From NCBI GenBank assembly GCA_963833375.1, contig CAWHXR010000004.1, positions 527,680-591,679 of the forward strand: DNA of 64,000 bases, read 5' to 3'. Shown piece by piece: positions 34,045-42,976 of this stretch. The DNA is from DASUPK01 sp963833375. Lineage in GTDB: Bacteria > Actinomycetota > Thermoleophilia > Solirubrobacterales > 70-9. The notes below the pieces were generated by a model. It made no database searches, was not told the origin of the DNA, and saw nothing but the letters and a program-made list of their open reading frames with translations. Every line of letters starts with the position of its first letter. Within the stretch, counting starts at the first letter, position 1. A program made the position numbers and the translations under genes.

Positions 34045-34127
34045 CTCCCTCCACCCGATTGGTGCTGCACCCTATCCGGGGTTGCCAGGGCGCCGCAAGG
34101 GTGCGGAACTATCGCAACCACAAACCG

Positions 34128-34147
34128 CCGCTTTCCATGCAAAGCAG
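34128..34147. repeat. half repeat (CCATGC hairpin)
   Basis: CCGCTTTCCATGCAAAGCAG; one stem pair is C-A mismatched because the arms mix the CCG and CAG versions. Confidence 0.8.
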
Positions 34148-34284
34148 CAGTGATCCGAGTCGGGCCGAGAAGCCGGGCGGTGACGCCCGGCCAGGGCTCG
34201 CTTTGCCCTCGTATCCGCGGAGCGAGGCTGCCGCGGCGGGCCCGGATGCTTCTGTCGAAATTAATGCAGGAGCCCGCGCGGTGC

Positions 34285-35724
34285 CTAGTAGGCGGCCCCT
34301 GCTGTCCGACCGCGCTCGGCGAGGAACTCGGCTTCGGCCTGCCCCAGCGGCGTCGCGGGCGCCTCGCCGTGCAGGTACTCCGCGGCGATCGCGCCCCAGT
34401 CTGCGCCAGCGCGCAGCTGCCCCAGGACCACGGCGACAATGCCGTGCATCCGCCGGAACAGGATCGCCTCCGGCGGCAGTGTGAATTGGTTCACCTGGAT
34501 CCTCATCGCGGCCCGCTCCTCCGCGTCCGGCCGTTCACGATCGCGGTCGCGGCGGTCGACGGGGGAGAAGCGCCGTTCGCCCGGGACCGCGTACCACTTG
34601 ATCGCCATTCTCATTAGCCTCAGCGCGAAATCGGCGTCCACGGCATCTGCGCGGCTCGCCGGCAAATAGCCGCCCTCGCGAAGCGCCACCTTGAGGGCCT
34701 CCGCGTCCCCATCCCGCACGGCGAGAGCGATCGCCCGCTCGGCGGCCAGGCGCGCGGCGTCGACGCGGCGCACAAGGCCGAAGTCGAGGAAGCACACCCG
34801 ACCGTCGGGACACAGCAGGTAGTTGCCGGGGTGAGGGTCCCCGAGCGCGATGCGGTCGCGATAAAGCAACCCGCAGTAGAGCCGAAAGACGATCTCGGCG
34901 TAGCGATCGCGCTGCACCTCATCGGCTCGGCGGACCGCCTCGAAGCGCTCCCCCTCGACGTACTCGGACACGAGCACGCGCCGGGTCGAAAGGCTCGTGT
35001 CGATTCGCGGCACACGGATGAACGGATGTCCTCGCAGCAGCCGCCAGACGCGGCGCTGGTTCTGGGCCTCGAGCTCATAGTCGAGCTCCTCGCTGATCCG
35101 CTCGCGCATCTCCGCGGCGAGCGCCTTCGCGTCCAGGCCCGGGGCGAGCCGCTTCACGAGAGGCAGCAGCATCATCGCGTTGCGAAGATCCGTGTCGACC
35201 GCCTCCGCCACTCCGGGGTACTGGATCTTCACGGCCACGTCGTCGCCGTCGATCGTCGTGGCGCGATGGACCTGACCGATCGATGCCGCTGCGAACGCCT
35301 GCTCTTCGAAGTCGCGGAACACGCGCTCGAGCGGACCCCCGAACTCCTGGCGCATCAGCTTCTCGAGGTCAGCGAACCGCACAGGCGCGACGTTGTCGCG
35401 GAGCGCCGCGAGCCTCCGTTGCAGCTCGTCCCGCTCGTCCTCGGGAAGGCCGTCGAACTCGACCATCGAGATCATCTGACCGACCTTCATCGCCGCGCCA
35501 CGCATCTGCCCGAGCTGATCGACGAGCTGCCCGACCAGCGCCGCGGTGCGCTCTTTCTGGGCCGCCGCCGCGCGCTCAGGCGTCCGGACCCGGTTCGCGT
35601 TTCGCATCCCGGCCCAGCGCAGGCCCTGCCCCATCACGAGCCCGCCGACACGCGCCGTCCGGGCGAGTCGGCCTTTGGGCAGCCTTCCCGCCTCTCGGAG
35701 TGAATCTTCGTCCTGCGTACCCAT
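34285..35724 (-). CDS. ABC1/AarF (UbiB-like) atypical kinase
   Basis: 479 residues. Family signatures: KxGQ (AAMKVGQMISMVEFDGLP, N-terminal), the Ala-rich nucleotide loop FAAASIGQVHRA, the Lys of VAVKIQYPG, E in SEELDYELEAQNQRR, catalytic DPHPGNYLL and metal-binding LDFGLVRR. UbiB-like ATPases are tied to quinone or lipid metabolism at membranes; the substrate in actinobacteria is not established. No C-terminal membrane helices are seen. Start at 35724 matches the usual length. Confidence 0.9.
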   Translation of the reverse strand: MGTQDEDSLREAGRLPKGRLARTARVGGLVMGQGLRWAGMRNANRVRTPERAAAAQKERTAALVGQLVDQLGQMRGAAMKVGQMISMVEFDGLPEDERDELQRRLAALRDNVAPVRFADLEKLMRQEFGGPLERVFRDFEEQAFAAASIGQVHRATTIDGDDVAVKIQYPGVAEAVDTDLRNAMMLLPLVKRLAPGLDAKALAAEMRERISEELDYELEAQNQRRVWRLLRGHPFIRVPRIDTSLSTRRVLVSEYVEGERFEAVRRADEVQRDRYAEIVFRLYCGLLYRDRIALGDPHPGNYLLCPDGRVCFLDFGLVRRVDAARLAAERAIALAVRDGDAEALKVALREGGYLPASRADAVDADFALRLMRMAIKWYAVPGERRFSPVDRRDRDRERPDAEERAAMRIQVNQFTLPPEAILFRRMHGIVAVVLGQLRAGADWGAIAAEYLHGEAPATPLGQAEAEFLAERGRTAGAAY

Positions 35725-35811
35725 TGACCGAGCCTAGCGGCGGTCTGGCCGTGGCGCCCCATCCTGCTTGTGACTGGTTTGCGCGAGAAGCAGGAGTGCA
35801 GCGTCAAACCG

Positions 35812-35830
35812 CTGCTTTCCATGCAAAGCG
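35812..35830. repeat. half repeat (CCATGC hairpin)
   Basis: CTGCTTTCCATGCAAAGCG, last base pair lost. Confidence 0.7.
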
Positions 35831-35970
35831 ACACTCTGCGCGGGCCGGCTGCCTCTCGATCTCGCGCCTGGTGGTAGTGGCATCGGACTAGCGCCCGGTG
35901 GTAGTGGCCATCGCCATTTCTTTGCGGTCCCCGCGGAAGTTCTGCGTCTCTACGTCTTGCCTGACATCAC

Positions 35971-36288
35971 GTGCGGGTGGTATCGATGTGCCTCCCGGAG
36001 AAGGAGAAAGGCAAATTGGCGGTGATCAGGTTGAGCGTCCCTCGGAAGCTCGCGGAGGCGCTCCCTCGGTTCGAGGGCGTCCCGGTCGGCGACTCGATCG
36101 CGGTGGGCCACCTCATCGCGGACACCATCCAGATTCGAGCGGATGAGCTGCTTGAGGCTGTCGAGCAGTACCCCATGAGAGAGGCCGGTCAGGTCGCTGA
36201 CATGCGCCGCCTCGTCGACGAGCTCGACGGGCTGGCCCGTTCCTATGAGCGGTGGGTGGGCGAGAGCGAGACACTGGACGAGGGTTAA
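35971..36288 (+). CDS. hypothetical protein
   Basis: 105 residues from GTG, or about 100 from the ATG at 35986. Helical, with FEGVPVGDSIAVGHLIADTI and a charged C-terminal helix MRRLVDELDGLARSYERW. No domain recognised. Composition is protein-like and no overlapping gene exists. Confidence 0.45.
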   Translation: MRVVSMCLPEKEKGKLAVIRLSVPRKLAEALPRFEGVPVGDSIAVGHLIADTIQIRADELLEAVEQYPMREAGQVADMRRLVDELDGLARSYERWVGESETLDEG

Positions 36289-36365
36289 GCGGGCACTGGA
36301 CAGAGGGGGACGGAGCCGCTCCCTCGTTCGCGCGAGAAGCGAGCGCTGCCTCGAAAAGCGCTCCG

Positions 36366-36405
36366 ATCCATGCGAAGCGCTGCTACTCGTCCAATGCGAT
36401 AGCGA
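36366..36405. repeat. degenerate double-hairpin repeat
   Basis: GATCCATGCGAAGCGCTGCT followed by ACTCGTCCAATGCGATAG: both loop sequences survive, the arms are eroded. It lies downstream of the SnoaL array stop, in the usual position. Confidence 0.5.
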
Positions 36406-36410
36406 GCCGC

Positions 36411-36801
36411 CTACTCCCGCAGCCCGGCGGCTTCGAGGGCGTGCTGTTGGTCGTTGAAGTAGCCAAGACGGGCGATCCTGCCCCCACGGAACTCGCCGAG
36501 CACGGCATCGTCTCGGATGAGTTCGATGCCGCTGCCCTTGCCCGTCACGATCATCCGGAACAGCGCAAGAACCTTGTCGTCGCCCGCAGGGAGCAGCTCA
36601 AGCCCTTTCGATCCTCCAGCTATCCCATGCCGCGTCCCAGCGAGCCAACCATTCATTGAAGGAGTCGGCTCCCGTCGATTCGGGAATGTCGGTGTCATCG
36701 ATCTCGACATCGGCATCGAGCTCGCCGAGCGCAGCCTTGTAGTCCCCACGGGCAGTCGCTTCCGTCCATCGCCGCATCGTCTCGACGTTCTCCTCCGGCA
36801 T
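36411..36801 (-). pseudogene. SnoaL-like gene, third of three, frameshifted
   Basis: MPEENVETMRRWTEATARGD through WDAAWDSWRIE in one frame, then GLELLPAGDDKVLALFRM to HALEAAGLRE in the next. One extra A in GAAAGGGC (about 36607) causes the shift. Start, stop and the 3-nt junction are conserved. Confidence 0.7.
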
Positions 36802-36804
36802 CGC

Positions 36805-37206
36805 CTACTCCCGCAGCCCGGCGGCTTCGAGGGCCCCGGCTTTGTCCTGGTACTCCTCGTAACGGGTGATACGCCCGTCGCGCAGCGTGAAGAGGACGCC
36901 GACTTGATGCTCGACCCATGTGTCGCTGCCCTTCATTTTGCCGCGTTCGCGCATCAGAGCCACGACCCTCTCATCTCCGGCATCGATCAGCTCGACTAGC
37001 TCCAACCGGTGGTCGTCCCACGTGGCAAGCCACTGCTCGATGACCTCAGCTAGTTCTTCGTGTCCGTGAGCCACCCGACTGTCGGGGCTGGTTCGGGACA
37101 CGTCGTACTCGATCTGCGGATCAAACAACTCGACGAGCCGCTCGTAGTCGTCCTCGACAAAGGCGGCGATCATTAGCCGGACGATCTCGACGTTCTCCTG
37201 CGACAT
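36805..37206 (-). CDS. SnoaL-like protein, second of three
   Basis: 133 residues from MSQENVEIVRLMIAAFVEDD to GALEAAGLRE. Contains DPQIEYDVSRTSPDSRVAHG, HEELAEVIEQWLATWDDHRL, a VVALMRERGKMKG strand and VLFTLRDGRITRYEEY. 3-nt junctions on both sides; GGGAG in the preceding gene's last codons is the likely ribosome-binding site. Confidence 0.85.
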   Translation of the reverse strand: MSQENVEIVRLMIAAFVEDDYERLVELFDPQIEYDVSRTSPDSRVAHGHEELAEVIEQWLATWDDHRLELVELIDAGDERVVALMRERGKMKGSDTWVEHQVGVLFTLRDGRITRYEEYQDKAGALEAAGLRE

Positions 37207-37209
37207 CGC

Positions 37210-37617
37210 CTACTCCCGCAGCCCGGCGGCTTTGAGGGCTTCGCCGGGGTCGAGGTAGGACCGCATTCGCCACAGCTTCCCTTCTCGTATCCGGTACGCC
37301 AAGCCGATCTCGTGCTCGACCGGGGCGCCGCTGTGCTTGCCCGTGCCAACAATCCGGAACACGCCAGCGACGCGATCCTCGCCGCCGTCGAAGACCCGGA
37401 AGTCTTCAACCTGCCACTCCTCCCAAGTCTCGTCCATTGCCGCGAAGTAACTCGTCCATGTCTTCGACCCGCGATAGGTAGCCCCCCCGGCATCCACCGC
37501 CGTCAAAACGGACACGAACTCCAGATCCTCATGGGAAAGCTCCGCGAGCCCTCCCATGTCGCGGCCGTTGAACGCCTCCACAAGTCGCCACACCAGATCC
37601 ACGTTCTCCTCCGACAT
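37210..37617 (-). CDS. SnoaL-like protein, first of three
   Basis: 135 residues from MSEENVDLVWRLVEAFNGRD to EALKAAGLRE. Shows HEDLEFVSVLTAVDAGGATY, WTSYFAAMDETWEEWQVEDF and LAYRIREGKLWRMRSYLD. Start at 37617 from the family N-terminus and GATACT box; the CCATGC hairpin lies just upstream. Confidence 0.85.
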   Translation of the reverse strand: MSEENVDLVWRLVEAFNGRDMGGLAELSHEDLEFVSVLTAVDAGGATYRGSKTWTSYFAAMDETWEEWQVEDFRVFDGGEDRVAGVFRIVGTGKHSGAPVEHEIGLAYRIREGKLWRMRSYLDPGEALKAAGLRE

Positions 37618-37626
37618 CGCCCACGC

Positions 37627-37632
37627 AGTATC
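37627..37632 (-). promoter_or_regulatory. GATACT box heading the three-gene SnoaL array
   Basis: GAGAGATACTGCGTGGGCG before ATG, 9-nt spacing. Confidence 0.55.
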
Positions 37633-37646
37633 TCTCGAACGGAGTG

Positions 37647-37664
37647 CCGCTTTCCATGCAAAGC
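37647..37664. repeat. half repeat (CCATGC hairpin)
   Basis: CCGCTTTCCATGCAAAGC, last three bases mutated to TGT. Upstream of the SnoaL array promoter. Confidence 0.75.
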
Positions 37665-37751
37665 TGTCATCCCGGGGCAAAGCTGGAGCTGGTGAACGAA
37701 GAAGCCCCGCGATTGGGGCCTCTCCGTGCTCCTGCCGGCCGGGCGGCGCTG

Positions 37752-38093
37752 TGGCGGCCCAGGCGGGCGACTTCTATCTAACCAGGAGGGAGCGTCCAGG
37801 CGCAGGGCTGCCGAAGCAGCGGCGAGCAATTGGTCGAGTGCTTCGTCTCCGATTACCAACTGGTTACCTGGACCTTAGGAACCAGGTGCTCAATTACGGA
37901 GGGAACTTCTACTTCGATAGGAGGAATAAGCAGATGCCAGCGATCATCGTGCAGAGCAACGGCACCACCAAGCAAGACACCAACGTCCTCCTCTACGAGG
38001 ATGTTCAACCGGAGCACCTGGCCAGCGAACACCACGCGGCCCAACTGATCGAGCGCGTGGCATGGGCGGTTACCGAGGCAAAGGACGCCGAGG
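37752..38093 (+). repeat. inverted duplication, arm 1 (~340 bp)
   Basis: Nearly identical to the reverse complement of 45829-46170. It carries the upstream region and most of the small gene at 37934. Recombination between the arms would invert the ~8 kb between them. Confidence 0.8.
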
Positions 38094-38209
38094 AATCAAG
38101 ATCCTCGACCAATAAGTCGAACCAGCGGTCCCGGGGGCCGTTCGTCCCTTCCATGCGACCTGGGCCGGGTACTCTGTCGCCATCCGGACCGGCGGGAGGA
38201 GAGAGATGA
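37934..38209 (+). CDS. small conserved protein, copy 1
   Basis: 91 residues from MPAIIVQSNGTTKQDTNVLL, with an excellent Shine-Dalgarno (AGGAGGAATAAGCAG before ATG). The first ~55 residues are identical or nearly so to the 58-residue protein at 45810; beyond EAKDAEE the two diverge, so this copy has gained an extension of ~35 residues. Contains EHLASEHHAAQLIERVAWAV, helical and acidic. Its stop overlaps the next start (ATGA). Function unknown. Confidence 0.65.
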   Translation: MPAIIVQSNGTTKQDTNVLLYEDVQPEHLASEHHAAQLIERVAWAVTEAKDAEESRSSTNKSNQRSRGPFVPSMRPGPGTLSPSGPAGGER

Positions 38210-38649
38210 GACCAACAGCAAAGACGACCTTCGTTCTGATCGCAGTCGCGGCGCTCTGCCTGGGGGCATTCAGCGCCGCCGCAGTGGCCGCAAAGAAGTC
38301 GACAGAAGTCATCTTTTTCGCCAACAGCCCGAAGTTCAACCCGCCTCTTAAGCCGGGAGGGAGCGGGGAGGTGATAGCGAAGGGCACGCTCCATACGATC
38401 ACCGCCTGCAAGACCCAAAGAGTCGTGAAGTTGCAGGTCCTCGACGCCAACGGCGTGGTGCTCGCGACGATCGACGAGAACGCGACCAAGAACACCAGCG
38501 GGAATTGGAAGCTCTCAGGCGACCTGCCGACCAATCTCCCGGCCGGGACGACCGGGACGAACTCCGTGCGCGTGAAGGTCAAGAAGCGAACCGCCGGCAA
38601 GTTCGTCTGCAAGGCGGGCGTTTCGATCTCGGTCCCGATCCCGCAGTAA
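38206..38649 (+). CDS. secreted protein, unknown function
   Basis: 147 residues: signal peptide (TTFVLIAVAALCLGAFSAAA), then a beta-rich mature domain with LKPGGSGEVIAKGTLHTITA and VVKLQVLDANGVVLATIDEN and two Cys that may pair. The end VRVKVKKRTAGKFVCKAGVS is Lys-rich like other surface proteins here. Translation is probably coupled to the upstream small gene through ATGA. Confidence 0.65.
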   Translation: MRPTAKTTFVLIAVAALCLGAFSAAAVAAKKSTEVIFFANSPKFNPPLKPGGSGEVIAKGTLHTITACKTQRVVKLQVLDANGVVLATIDENATKNTSGNWKLSGDLPTNLPAGTTGTNSVRVKVKKRTAGKFVCKAGVSISVPIPQ

Positions 38650-38904
38650 AGGGCCTGGCCCATCCGGGGGCCATTCGTTTTCTTACATAGCGACGCCGTC
38701 TGACACGCCTGGTGAGCGCTGGCGGACGCTGTCGAGTTGTCGATGAAAGTGAAGTCGGCCTGTGATCCCCAGTCTTGGTCGGTGCACCTTGCGTAAACCA
38801 GGCGCTGGCTCGGCCCATCGAAGTAACGGACGGCCAGGGCGATTCCCTCCGCTGGGAACACGATTGGCCGAAAGCTCCGGCCACCTCAACCGTTAGTTGG
38901 AGAG
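38650..38904. other. intergenic, nothing seen
   Basis: No supported gene or hairpin; probably contains the deacetylase promoter. Confidence 0.35.
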
Positions 38905-40800
38905 ATGAGACTCGCGGCGCCCCGCTCCAAGGCGCGCCCACCCCTCCGCGCCGTCCTTTACCACCACATCGCCAGCAAGGTCTCCTCCCTTGTCGATCGA
39001 CTCGCGGTCAGTACCGCCCCGAACCTCTTCGAGGCACACGTGCGCAAGCTGGCGCGCGACTACGAGATCGTCAGCCTCGACTCGGTCCTCTCCGGGAGGC
39101 TTCCGCGTCGGGCCCTGCTGCTCACGTTTGACGATGGATACCGCTCATTCGTCACGTCAGCCTTGCCTGTGCTTCGACGGCTCGGCCTCCCAACCGTGTT
39201 GTTCGTTACCGGAGCATGTCTCGACCCGTACAGCGTCCCGCTGGACAACCTCCTCTCGTACCTCTGCGCGAGCGTCGGCCTCGAACGTTTGACAGCGGCG
39301 CTCGACCCCCAGGTACGCAACGCTCACAGCTGCTTGCAGCTCCTCGACTTGGTCGCCGCGATGCCCTACGGCCGCTTCGTTCAGTTGGGAGACGAGCTAG
39401 CGGACCGGTTCGAGGTCGATCAGGCAGCGCTTCGGGCCGAGAGCGGGATCTTCCTGAACCCGGAGGACCTCGCCGGACTGTCCGCTGCGGGCTGTGAGGT
39501 CGCAAACCACACCCGCACCCACCTGTTCTGCAGGTCGATCCCCGACGAGGAGGTGGCACGCGAGGAGATAGTCGACCACGCCCGCCGACTCGAGTCGCTG
39601 ACCGGACGACCGGTACGGGCCTTCAGCTACCCGCACGGCCGGCGCGAGGACGCCACTCCGATGGTTGAGAGGATCCTCCGCGAGTCCGGGCACAGCGCCT
39701 CGTTCCTGGCGGAGTCGCGACCGCATCTGAACGGGAGTGCCGGCCGGGTCTGGAACAGGGTGCGGCTTGACGGTTATGCGACCTGGCGGATCGCGCCCGA
39801 GCTCGCGCCGATGCCGACCCTTCGCGGGGGGCCCAATTGGAATCTCGCGCGCGCGTCCGAGGCGCTAGCCGACCTGGCCCGAACCCTGGCGCCGGTCGAA
39901 ACCGAGGCGTTCACGCCCTTGGAGGACGCGCTCTCCGACTGGCGCACGCCCCGTAGCGTCGACGACCTGGGATCGCGATTTCCCGCGCTTCTGCGGGCTG
40001 CGCAGGAACCACTCGGAGGGGATCTCGAGCGCAATGCCTTCAACCGGGCGCTGATCGCGCATCTTGCCTCGCGCCTCCGCTTCCGCCTGGAAGAGCTCAA
40101 GCTCCCGCCGGGTGTACTCGAGCGCGTGCCGCCCGCGCTCGCGCGCCTGCATGCGTTCCTGAGCGAGCGGCGCGACGGCTATGAGCTCGGCGACGACTAC
40201 TTCCTCAGGGATGTCCGCCTGGCAGCCGGGTGGACGGTCCCATGCGGCTCGGAGGTCATCGACCTTCGGACTCGCTTCAGTCTGCCCAGCAGCATTCAGA
40301 TTGCGCTCAAAGCCAAGGCGCCCCACGTCGCCCTGCGACACCTGAGACCCAGCGGGCCGGACGCCTGGTTCGCGCCGCACCTTGAGTTGCGATACCTGGA
40401 TGAGTTCGACGAGACCGGCTGGGAAACGACCTTCCGGAACGTCGCCTCCCTCTTGCGCAGGCACACCGATGTCGTGGGCGTCGTGGGCTACAGCTGGTTC
40501 TATGACCCGAAGCTCGAGACGATCAGCCCGCAGCTCGCCTACCTACGGCGGCGTCCGGCCGACGGCGGCGCCTTCTTTCTGCGCGGGCACACCTCCGAGT
40601 TCGACATCAAGAACGCCACGGCGAAATCGCAGACCCGGAGGCGGCTCTACGAAGCCGGTCAATACACGCCGGTCGGCTACAAGATGGTCTGGCTGAGGCG
40701 CGACATCCTCCGCTGGGCGGATACGACCCATCCGGCCGCCAACATTCACGCGAGCGTCCAGGGAAGTCCGCCGATTCAAGAAGACGGTGACGTTCAATAG
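38905..40800 (+). CDS. large polysaccharide deacetylase (NodB domain) with unknown C-terminal domain
   Basis: 631 residues. NodB homology in the first ~290: LLLTFDDGYRSF with Asp76/Asp77, CEVANHTRTHLF with His202/His206 as metal ligands, and FSYPHGRREDATP. This chemistry removes N- or O-acyl groups from glycans. Residues ~330-630 form a second domain (FFLRDVRLAAGWTVPCGSEV, VVGYSWFYDPKLETISPQLA) that I do not recognise; its hydrophobic pattern suggests a soluble partner domain. No signal peptide, so it may act on a cytoplasmic or lipid-linked precursor. Confidence 0.85.
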   Translation: MRLAAPRSKARPPLRAVLYHHIASKVSSLVDRLAVSTAPNLFEAHVRKLARDYEIVSLDSVLSGRLPRRALLLTFDDGYRSFVTSALPVLRRLGLPTVLFVTGACLDPYSVPLDNLLSYLCASVGLERLTAALDPQVRNAHSCLQLLDLVAAMPYGRFVQLGDELADRFEVDQAALRAESGIFLNPEDLAGLSAAGCEVANHTRTHLFCRSIPDEEVAREEIVDHARRLESLTGRPVRAFSYPHGRREDATPMVERILRESGHSASFLAESRPHLNGSAGRVWNRVRLDGYATWRIAPELAPMPTLRGGPNWNLARASEALADLARTLAPVETEAFTPLEDALSDWRTPRSVDDLGSRFPALLRAAQEPLGGDLERNAFNRALIAHLASRLRFRLEELKLPPGVLERVPPALARLHAFLSERRDGYELGDDYFLRDVRLAAGWTVPCGSEVIDLRTRFSLPSSIQIALKAKAPHVALRHLRPSGPDAWFAPHLELRYLDEFDETGWETTFRNVASLLRRHTDVVGVVGYSWFYDPKLETISPQLAYLRRRPADGGAFFLRGHTSEFDIKNATAKSQTRRRLYEAGQYTPVGYKMVWLRRDILRWADTTHPAANIHASVQGSPPIQEDGDVQ

Positions 40801-41197
40801 CCGAGGAAAAGCAATCTACGTGCGGGTGGAGGACGGTGCCGGCAACTTCTCCAAGTGGAAGCGAGCCAGCCGCAGGCCAGTTGCGCGGATTTCGACCAGC
40901 TCCCGGACTCCGGAATTGACGACATCTCAGCGCGGGTCTATTTCCGTCCCTCGTGGCTCCACGTGCCCGAGTGACCGCCCGCGCCCAGTTTCTTGCCGAG
41001 CCCTTCGGCTCAAGGCTGGCGGACCGCTGAGGAAGGCACGAGGATCGTCGCTAGGCGCTGCTGCTGCCCCCGTCCGATCCACGACACCGACGAAGACGGC
41101 TGGACGTTGTGCCTGGTCTGCGGCCACGAGCCTTCGATTCGCTTACCCGCCTCCCTAGGAGCCGCTGAGAGCGCTCCTAACGGCTCGAACGGGATCG
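40801..41197. other. intergenic region with a possible zinc-ribbon frame
   Basis: A plus-strand frame reads ARRCCCPRPIHDTDEDGWTL then CLVCGHEP (about 41055-41130), a possible zinc ribbon, but it has no good start and shadow-like flanks. I do not call it. Confidence 0.3.
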
Positions 41198-41530
41198 CTA
41201 GAGCTGCATCGACTCAAAGGCCTGCCGGACCTTCGGTTCGCCAAGACCGGCAACGCGGACGACTGTTCCGCTCTTGTTGGGTTCGAGGACGATTGTGATC
41301 GTTGCAGTCTCCGGGCTGAGGAGGAAGAGCAGACCGATTGGAAAGATCACGACAGCCAGGACCCACGCCCACCAGGGCCGGTACGAGCGAGCGAACGTCA
41401 GACCCGACTCACTCTGCGTCGTCAGGACGTAGCCGTACTTGCCAAGGGGCCCGGTCAGCGCACCCAGCGCTTCTGTCACGACGGTTTTGGGCGACTTCGT
41501 CGTTTGAATGTCGTGACTGAAGGTCTTCAA
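41198..41530 (-). CDS. small membrane protein
   Basis: 110 residues with a TTG start. N-terminal domain SHDIQTTKSPKTVVTEALGA and GYVLTTQSESGLTFARSYRP, then a membrane segment WWAWVLAVVIFPIGLLFLLS and a C-terminal ITIVLEPNKSGTVVRVAGLG. This order (soluble-TM-soluble) recurs in small actinobacterial membrane proteins with no assigned role. Confidence 0.6.
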   Translation of the reverse strand: MKTFSHDIQTTKSPKTVVTEALGALTGPLGKYGYVLTTQSESGLTFARSYRPWWAWVLAVVIFPIGLLFLLSPETATITIVLEPNKSGTVVRVAGLGEPKVRQAFESMQL

Positions 41531-41643
41531 GCTCGCGATGACTCTATGCGCACGGGGCCACTGGGGGCAACCCCGCGTATTGAACTAAGTGCGGGGTCGG
41601 CGCCGGTTTTTCAGACGGGTCTCGGTTCTGACCGCCGGGTTAC

Positions 41644-41734
41644 CCACCAGGTGACTAAAGACGCGAACGGCCCCCGAAGGGACCGCTCACGTCCCTAAGG
41701 GACGTCCCTCCCGTCGTCTGAGAGTTCACGGAGC
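41644..41734. repeat. direct repeat, copy 1 (~91 bp)
   Basis: Matches 42682-42773 with few differences (starts CCACCAGGTGACTAAA). Holds a UUCG-loop terminator and a near-perfect palindrome ACGTCCCTAAGGGACGT. Confidence 0.75.
41669..41684 (-). terminator. UUCG-tetraloop terminator
   Basis: On the minus strand GGTCCCTTCGGGGGCC: 6-bp stem, TTCG loop, followed by GTTCGCGTCTTT. Confidence 0.6.
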
Positions 41735-42335
41735 ACCCGGACTCGCTGCGCGATGAACTCGTCAATTTTGAGGCAGCGAGGCGAATAGACCGCCGGGACA
41801 GCGAGCGCGCTCGACCGCCCCGGCGAGATTGAACTAAGGATGAGACGGACGTACCGATAACAACCAGTAGGCACGGGCAGCGTTGTTTCCAGGAGGGGCG
41901 GTTCGGTCGCAAGCCCTGTTACCGCCCCCTGTTCATCCCGGAAGCGGCCCCGTACATCGAGCCCCCCGGACGGTCGGTACGCGGGGCCGCTTCCAACCCT
42001 TCCCGAACCTAGTCGGTGCACCAGTAAGCGCCTGCCCGAGCCACAGGTTAAGGGCTGTTTCTTTGAGAGCGCCTGCAGCGCAGATCGGGGTTGGTGGGTG
42101 GCTTGAGCCATCCGAACGAACCGCACCCCGCGTGCCGTTAGTACAGAGCAAAGAGAAACGCCTAGAAGAGGGAGAACGTCCGCATGAGGATCAGATCATG
42201 GGCCTGATCCGAACACCGCCGATTTCCGAGAGCCCTCCCGGCAGGTGTCTTCTCGGCGCGATGTGGTTGTGGATCAGGAATCGCCTCGATGCGATCTACA
42301 ACGGGCGCTGGTAGAGCGGCCGCCGCCCGACGGTC

Positions 42336-42656
42336 TCAGCCAGAACTAGTCGTCAGCGATTGAGGCGGCGGCGGAAAAGCTTTCGACTGAGACCAGATTC
42401 GCCACGCTTCTTCGCGGCGCTCCTCCGGGAAAGTCGCCCGGAGGCGGCAGCCCGGAGGGATCCCTTCCGCGTGGTTCCCTTCCCATCGTTCCACCACCCA
42501 CGTCATACGCCCGTTCCTCGACGAGACCTCTTTCGCCCATTCCTTGGCATCAGCGAGCCTCTCGAAATCTCTCTGCCACGTCTCGCCGAGAGCGACGTGG
42601 AACGACGTGCCCTCGTTGATAGTCACCTTTGGGACTCTGCGACGAAACCGACTCAC
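42336..42656 (-). CDS. hypothetical, phage-like small protein
   Basis: 106 residues with a GTG start. Middle part GTSFHVALGETWQRDFERLA then KEWAKEVSSRNGRMTWVVER is protein-like, with many Trp, similar in style to small phage accessory proteins. No family recognised. Confidence 0.4.
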   Translation of the reverse strand: MSRFRRRVPKVTINEGTSFHVALGETWQRDFERLADAKEWAKEVSSRNGRMTWVVERWEGNHAEGIPPGCRLRATFPEERREEAWRIWSQSKAFPPPPQSLTTSSG

Positions 42657-42681
42657 CGCCGGGGGGACTCTACGCCGATTT

Positions 42682-42773
42682 CCACCAGGTGACTAAAAAC
42701 GCGAAGGGCCCCCGAAGGGACCGCTCACGTCCCCGAGGGACGTCCCTCCCCTTGTCTGACAGTTCACAGAAGC
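42682..42773. repeat. direct repeat, copy 2 (~92 bp)
   Basis: Second copy of 41644-41734; its terminator is followed by a better T-run (CGTTTTTAG on the minus strand). Confidence 0.75.
42706..42722 (-). terminator. UUCG-tetraloop terminator
   Basis: Minus strand GGTCCCTTCGGGGGCCC followed by TTCGCGTTTTTAG: a textbook intrinsic terminator. Confidence 0.65.
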
Positions 42774-42799
42774 GCGCGCAGGGCACTGCTTTCTCTTTG

Positions 42800-42976
42800 A
42801 AGAGGGCCCAGCTGTCAAGGGGGCGATCTCCCCGCGGCTGTAGGTGTCGTCGTGCCGCTCCCAGCTGGTGGATGAGTTGAGCTCATTTCTCTTTCGGCGC
42901 TCGGGGCGCAGATCGTTCCTGGGAGCTGCCTCGGCCGCTCAATTCCATGCGGGACCGTCAGGCGGTCAGAAAGCAG
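42800..42976 (-). ncRNA. predicted bridge RNA (seekRNA) region, element c
   Basis: Minus strand: CTGCTTTC (42976-42969) equals the left target half, then hairpin GACCG-CCTGA-CGGTC across the stop codon, then GCATGGAA (42950-42943), complementary to the right target half TTCCATGC. Hairpin loop CCTGA is the same as in copies a/b while the stem differs at both sides. TTTCTCTTT at 42886-42894 repeats the element's own left junction (42790-42798). Confidence 0.6.

Larger units (their letters stand above)
41531..42335. other. phage-like debris
   Basis: No complete gene. A minus-strand frame ending KIDEFIAQRVRVLRELSDDG before 41695 is protein-like and is followed by a UUCG terminator, but its upstream part is not. 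The same ending without stop recurs near 42760. Confidence 0.4.
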
